Source: Phymatolithon calcareum (lineage: Eukaryota; Rhodophyta; Florideophyceae; Hapalidiales). Taken from it: a stretch of DNA of 64,000 nt. Shown piece after piece: positions 63,087 through 64,000 of the stretch (its first letter is position 1; each line of letters opens with the position of its first letter). Location of the stretch: NCBI GenBank assembly GCA_977006965.1, contig OZ345352.1, positions 1 to 64,000 of the forward strand, given 5' to 3'. The position numbers and the translations under genes are program-made. The notes under the pieces were generated by a model. It did no database searches, was not told the DNA's origin, and saw only the letters and a list, made by a program, of their open reading frames with translations.

Positions 63087-63416
63087 TTAGCACAAGAGTG
63101 GTGAAGTGGTGATGCTGGTAAATGATATATTCGTTTTGAGTTGCAGTTGGAGGGGAAAACGGCCATTTGGTTCGTGGGCAAGTGCACGGGATTTGTAGTG
63201 AATGTCAAGGATTTCATTTCGCTCTGCGACGCTGAGAGTTGGTGATTTAGTTGAGGTTGATATGCATTCGCCTTCTTCCAGTGCCACGCCTAAGAGATGT
63301 AGTTCGCCAGATTCATCCCCGGATACCAGGTATTCTGACGAGAATTTTAGCAGAAAATGAAGGGCGGCGACAGACGTAGTATGTCCCCGAAAAGTACTCA
63401 ATGGCTCTATGCGCAT
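63087..63416 (-). pseudogene. WD40-repeat-like partial protein
   Basis: From ATG 63416: STFRGHTTSVAALHFL then YLVSGDESGELHLLGVALEE, the first blade of a WD40 propeller in the style of GNB1L/ASA1 proteins (RGH...V..L.F....L.SGD..G.L.L). After this the frame loses WD character and ends at 63087. Either the remainder is in other exons downstream or the gene is broken. Confidence 0.4.
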
Positions 63417-63539
63417 GCTGACCGCAACACCTGCTAGATCGCGACGGTATGAATTAGAAATTATTGAAATAGAAATGAGCAAATTGAATAAATTCAAACG
63501 AAAATGGCCATCGACAACATGCTCACGCAGCATCTTAAT

Positions 63540-63840
63540 TGCGCAGAAATAACTACCTCTTTAACCTTTTACACAAAATATAGGGATCGATACGAACGCA
63601 CTTCACGAACAAGGTTCATGCACTCTCCTTTGGTTTGTGTACACATTCACCGTGTACGACTCTCTAAGACGACATACGATGTAATTCGCACACTCTCATT
63701 CCAAAAATATATCATTAAATGAGAATATCTGTGCTCAACTTCTTAGCTAACGGAACGTCTAAAGTAGTGGGGGTCTTCTTAATTAGCAGCATTCGCGGCT
63801 TTATATGCATTTTCTTAACATAGAAGCACCCAAAGACATT
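63540..63840. repeat. Dispersed repeat, copy 2
   Basis: Second copy of 61430-61740. It overlaps the C-terminal part of the minus-strand frame 63715-63978, which runs toward the right end of the window. Confidence 0.65.
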
Positions 63841-64000
63841 GAAAAACACTGTCACTTGCTCCCCTTCCACAGACTCTACGTCATGGAGCTGAATTTTTTG
63901 TTCGTCTTGAAGTAACGGAGCAGGCGTCGCAAAGAACGAGGGAGGTTTTAACACATGTGAAGTTGTCTCAGGTATCAAGAATCGAGAGTTCTTGTTTCTT
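63715..64000 (-). CDS. C-terminal end of unrecognised gene, running off window
   Basis: Minus-strand frame ending at 63715 and probably continuing beyond 64000. Contains KIQLHDVESVEGEQVTVFFN and CFYVKKMHIKPRMLLIKKTP. The homologous segment at 61665-61916 is frame-broken. Family not recognised. Confidence 0.35.
   Translation of the reverse strand, partial: RNKNSRFLIPETTSHVLKPPSFFATPAPLLQDEQKIQLHDVESVEGEQVTVFFNVFGCFYVKKMHIKPRMLLIKKTPTTLDVPLAKKLSTDILI

Noticed and set aside
1-64000. tRNA or rRNA genes
   Set aside because: I looked for B-box and conserved rRNA words and saw none that could be supported by eye; a covariance-model search would be decisive.

Overview
The window looks like eukaryotic nuclear DNA, probably near a chromosome end. 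Evidence: TATA boxes and AATAAA signals around genes, an OrsD/RecQ-type helicase gene (a class often found at fungal subtelomeres), a Ty1/copia retrotransposon, eukaryote-only families (UCH, MED7, SET, class-3 lipase), and very long satellite arrays. Genes are intron-poor. A fungus or an intron-poor alga (for example a red alga) would fit; I cannot decide which from sequence alone.

Layout. 1-1749: C-rich flank, then about 1.6 kb of (TATTCCC)n, telomere-like in base composition and strand orientation. 1753-4494: a palindromic dispersed repeat (here 'B-unit') mixed with a 144-bp minisatellite. 2263-19262: an exact-length tandem duplication of 8500 bp. Each copy holds minisatellite, B-units, a decayed recombinase-helicase fragment, a MITE-like palindrome, a SET-domain gene and an unknown gene that is intact only in the second copy. 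20548-25295 (minus): a near-complete mobile-looking gene: C2H2/OrsD-like zinc fingers, then a tyrosine recombinase domain with its full catalytic set, then a RecQ helicase, then a Cys-rich tail. It is interrupted by two in-frame TGA codons and one -1 frame change.

25558-28028: MITE, diverged B-unit and a 1.9-kb decamer satellite. 28389-31390: a small basic-tailed gene and its decayed paralogue, flanking a GC-rich island with an unrecognised ORF that has no ATG. 31490-33480: low-complexity and degenerate repeats. 33846-36130 (minus): a second, Crypton-like tyrosine recombinase gene. 36696-44272: a complete Ty1/copia element (330-bp LTRs, CTTTG target duplication, gag-PR-IN-RT-RH) with an extra 481-codon antisense ORF between pol and the 3' LTR.

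44273-57200: gene-poor, with one intact class-3 lipase and broken pieces of three housekeeping genes (UCH, acetoacetyl-CoA synthetase, MED7), plus strong hairpins. 57254-59950: a 2.7-kb array of the same decamer in the opposite orientation. 60-64 kb: 213-bp tandem repeats, a dispersed repeat pair and WD40-like coding remnants.

The likely unit of interest is the recombinase-helicase gene and its decayed relative, sitting among telomere-like repeats. It reads as a possible telomere-associated, tyrosine-recombinase mobile element carrying a telomere-linked-helicase-type RecQ.
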